From: Ochotona curzoniae | Lineage: Eukaryota > Chordata > Mammalia > Lagomorpha > Ochotonidae | Assembly: GCF_017591425.1 (NCBI RefSeq) | Contig: NW_024465886.1 | Location: forward strand, 962,501-1,026,500 | DNA: 64,000 nt | Direction of reading: 5' to 3' | Part shown: positions 62,245 through 64,000 of the stretch, in pieces | How the letters are laid out: each line of letters starts with the position of its first letter | Numbering within the stretch: position 1 is the stretch's first letter | Program-made: the position numbers and the translations under genes | Notes under the pieces: generated by a model | Told to the model about the DNA's origin: nothing | What the model saw: only the letters and a program-made list of their open reading frames with translations | The model's database searches: none

Positions 62245-62420
62245 CTGCTCTGGAATGGCATAGTCCAGTACCATCACTGCCAGTCACAGGTGACTGTCGA
62301 GTGCTTGAAACATAGCCAGCATGAAAGAGAGACTGGACATTTGTTTTATTTCATTTTAAAATCTCATTAAAATAGCTCCTGTTGCTAGTGGATACCACAT
62401 GGACAGCTCAGTTCTGGGAC
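62245..62420 (+). mobile_element. hAT-Charlie type DNA transposon relic (MER3-like)
   Basis: tgtcgagtgcttgaaacata, an AT-rich centre, and ttgctagtggataccacatg...gacagctcag, as in this short element. Confidence 0.55.
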
Positions 62421-62730
62421 ACTCAACTGCTTTAGAAAGCCACATTTGTGGGAGCTGGGCCACACACTCTGCTGTCCACTGCTATCTCCTCAAAGGGCTC
62501 AAACTGGGTCTGGTGTTTGGTGTGTGCCTGAAACCTGGGGGAAGGGACAAGCGCAGAGTGATCCTGTGGACTGCTCTGGACAGCCGAGCAAACAAAATGC
62601 TGTCAGTGACTACATACACAGCAACCAGAGCGGCCGAAGCGCCTGACAGATCAGCGGGGACGATGGAAAGGAGCTCAGTTTATTACAGAGGAATCATGAA
62701 TGTGAGTTAAAGGCAGCCAGCATGGATTCA

Positions 62731-62796
<66 letters not shown>
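62731..62796 (+). repeat. Compound (TC)n(AC)n microsatellite
   Basis: TC-rich run 62731-62766, then (AC)15 at 62767-62796. Confidence 0.97.
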
Positions 62797-62798
<2 letters not shown>

Positions 62799-63883
62799 TG
62801 ATGTTGGTGAGAAAGTAAACTCAAAGCAAAGCCTGAGGTTGATAATATCCTGAAATGTAACTAGATGTGCAGCAAGAAGGTTACAGCCCAGTTCAGGAGA
62901 TGCCTGGTGCGTGAGCCATCATCTTGTAGTAGATCCCCGCACAGCAACTCCAGGGCCCTGCGTGCAAGGACACATTTCCTCTTCCTTTCTTAGAAAAGAA
63001 ATGAAGTTTAAGGAGAAAAATACATTTGCCCTGACTTGATATTTCAAAAGACATACATAACACCCCTTCATGTGTACTTCATGTGGTACCCCACAAATAT
63101 GTGCAATATTAAATGTCAGCTAACTTTGGGGAAATCGGTTTTAAAGAGAAAAAAGAAGGAAGGAAAGGAGGGAGGGAAGACATGTCCAGGGTGGGGGGAG
63201 CGGAGAGGAAAGCCAGTGCTGGCTGTTGAGGGCAGGAAGGGCAGGCTGGGGAGCCCCCGCTGAGTGCCCCGCCAGCTCTGTGTCTCCATGCCAGCCGTGG
63301 TTGCCAGGCATCCTGCGACTACAGCCTTTCCAGAAGCACAATGTTCTGACCAAGCACAGAGAGGCAGATGGCGGATTCGCACTCCAAACACAGCACAGTA
63401 CACCCCTCTGAGTCACCTGGCAAGATTTTCACAGATCTGTATTAATAGGAACTAACAAATGGACTGATCTCCAGCCATGTTAACTATTAGCACATGATCC
63501 CAGCACAGCCTGCACACTGCCTTGCCTGCAGCCTCAGCAGCAAACAGGGTGCTCCACGTTGTCTTGCAAGGGGCATCCACTGGAGACTTTCCGCAGCCAC
63601 ACTTCAGCCTACATCTGCCCACTGATGCTTGACTAAATCGCTCAACTTCGGCATCCAACGGGCATCTAGAATACCAGGCCTAAGGTTTGAGATGAGTGTC
63701 CGCTTGGAGGAAGACCTCAGCAACTTCTGATCAGAACTTTGGGTCTTCGTCTTGGTTACACAGTCACTTCATGCAAGTGACATTCACTAATGGGTTAAGT
63801 AGAGCAAACTTCTTGACCTGAGCTATAGTTATAGGCGTTTTCATTTCACACTGCGTGTGTGAGTTTGATGGACTCTTCTACGG

Positions 63884-63913
63884 ATATATCTTCTATATCC
63901 ATAGAAGATATAT
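63884..63913. repeat. Perfect short inverted repeat
   Basis: 13-bp arms ATATATCTTCTAT and ATAGAAGATATAT around a 4-base loop, next to an (AT)-rich run. Confidence 0.9.
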
Positions 63914-64000
63914 ACGTATATATATCAAATTGACACAGAGAATAAGAATAAAGAAGAAAGACTTTGCTCAGAGGAAAGGTCGTATATGGTGGTTTGGCAG

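Overview
This window is mammalian nuclear DNA lying inside one large gene. I read it as a + strand internal part of TRPM3, the melastatin-type TRP cation channel. Thirteen constitutive-type coding exons, plus a 36-nt cassette exon, can be chained through matching AG/GT splice sites and reading phases. Together they encode about 650 continuous residues (662 with the cassette). The encoded part runs from the cytosolic melastatin-homology N-terminus through transmembrane helices S1-S5 into the pore helix and pore loop. The first exon, the last exon, the promoter and the TRP helix/coiled-coil C-terminus all lie outside the window.

The host is a lagomorph. The introns carry many copies, at all ages, of the lagomorph tRNA-derived C-type SINE (CSINE), on both strands. 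The one young copy (9859-10192) has a form that I associate with pika (Ochotona) rather than rabbit; that genus call is an inference from memory.

Layout: 1-8720 is an upstream intron. From 8721 to 19177 four exons encode melastatin-homology sequence. From 26367 to 28247 lie the 12-codon cassette, a 47-codon exon and a 10-codon microexon. From 28884 to 32254 three exons finish the cytosolic domain. From 36292 to 45930 the exons cover pre-S1, S1-S2, S3, S4 and the start of S5. From 51747 to 51957 one exon carries S5 and the pore. The last 12 kb is intron.

The most informative result is a set of four in-frame alternative-splicing modules whose sequence signals are all visible here. They are (i) an internal donor at 16550 that removes exactly 18 codons, (ii) a 12-codon cassette at 26367-26402, (iii) a skippable 10-codon microexon at 28218-28247, and (iv) tandem donors after 51921 and 51957 that shorten or lengthen the pore loop by 12 residues. 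Each changes length by a multiple of three. They match splice events described for TRPM3 that control function and divalent permeability.

The rest is intron: SINEs, two old L1 3' ends, hAT-type DNA transposon relics, a family of short inverted-repeat elements, LTR-type relics, MIR fragments, a 5S rRNA pseudogene fragment, two coding-length-compatible minisatellites (18 bp and 39 bp units) and simple repeats. I found no second gene, no miR-204 hairpin (known from a TRPM3 intron) and no clearly new biological system.
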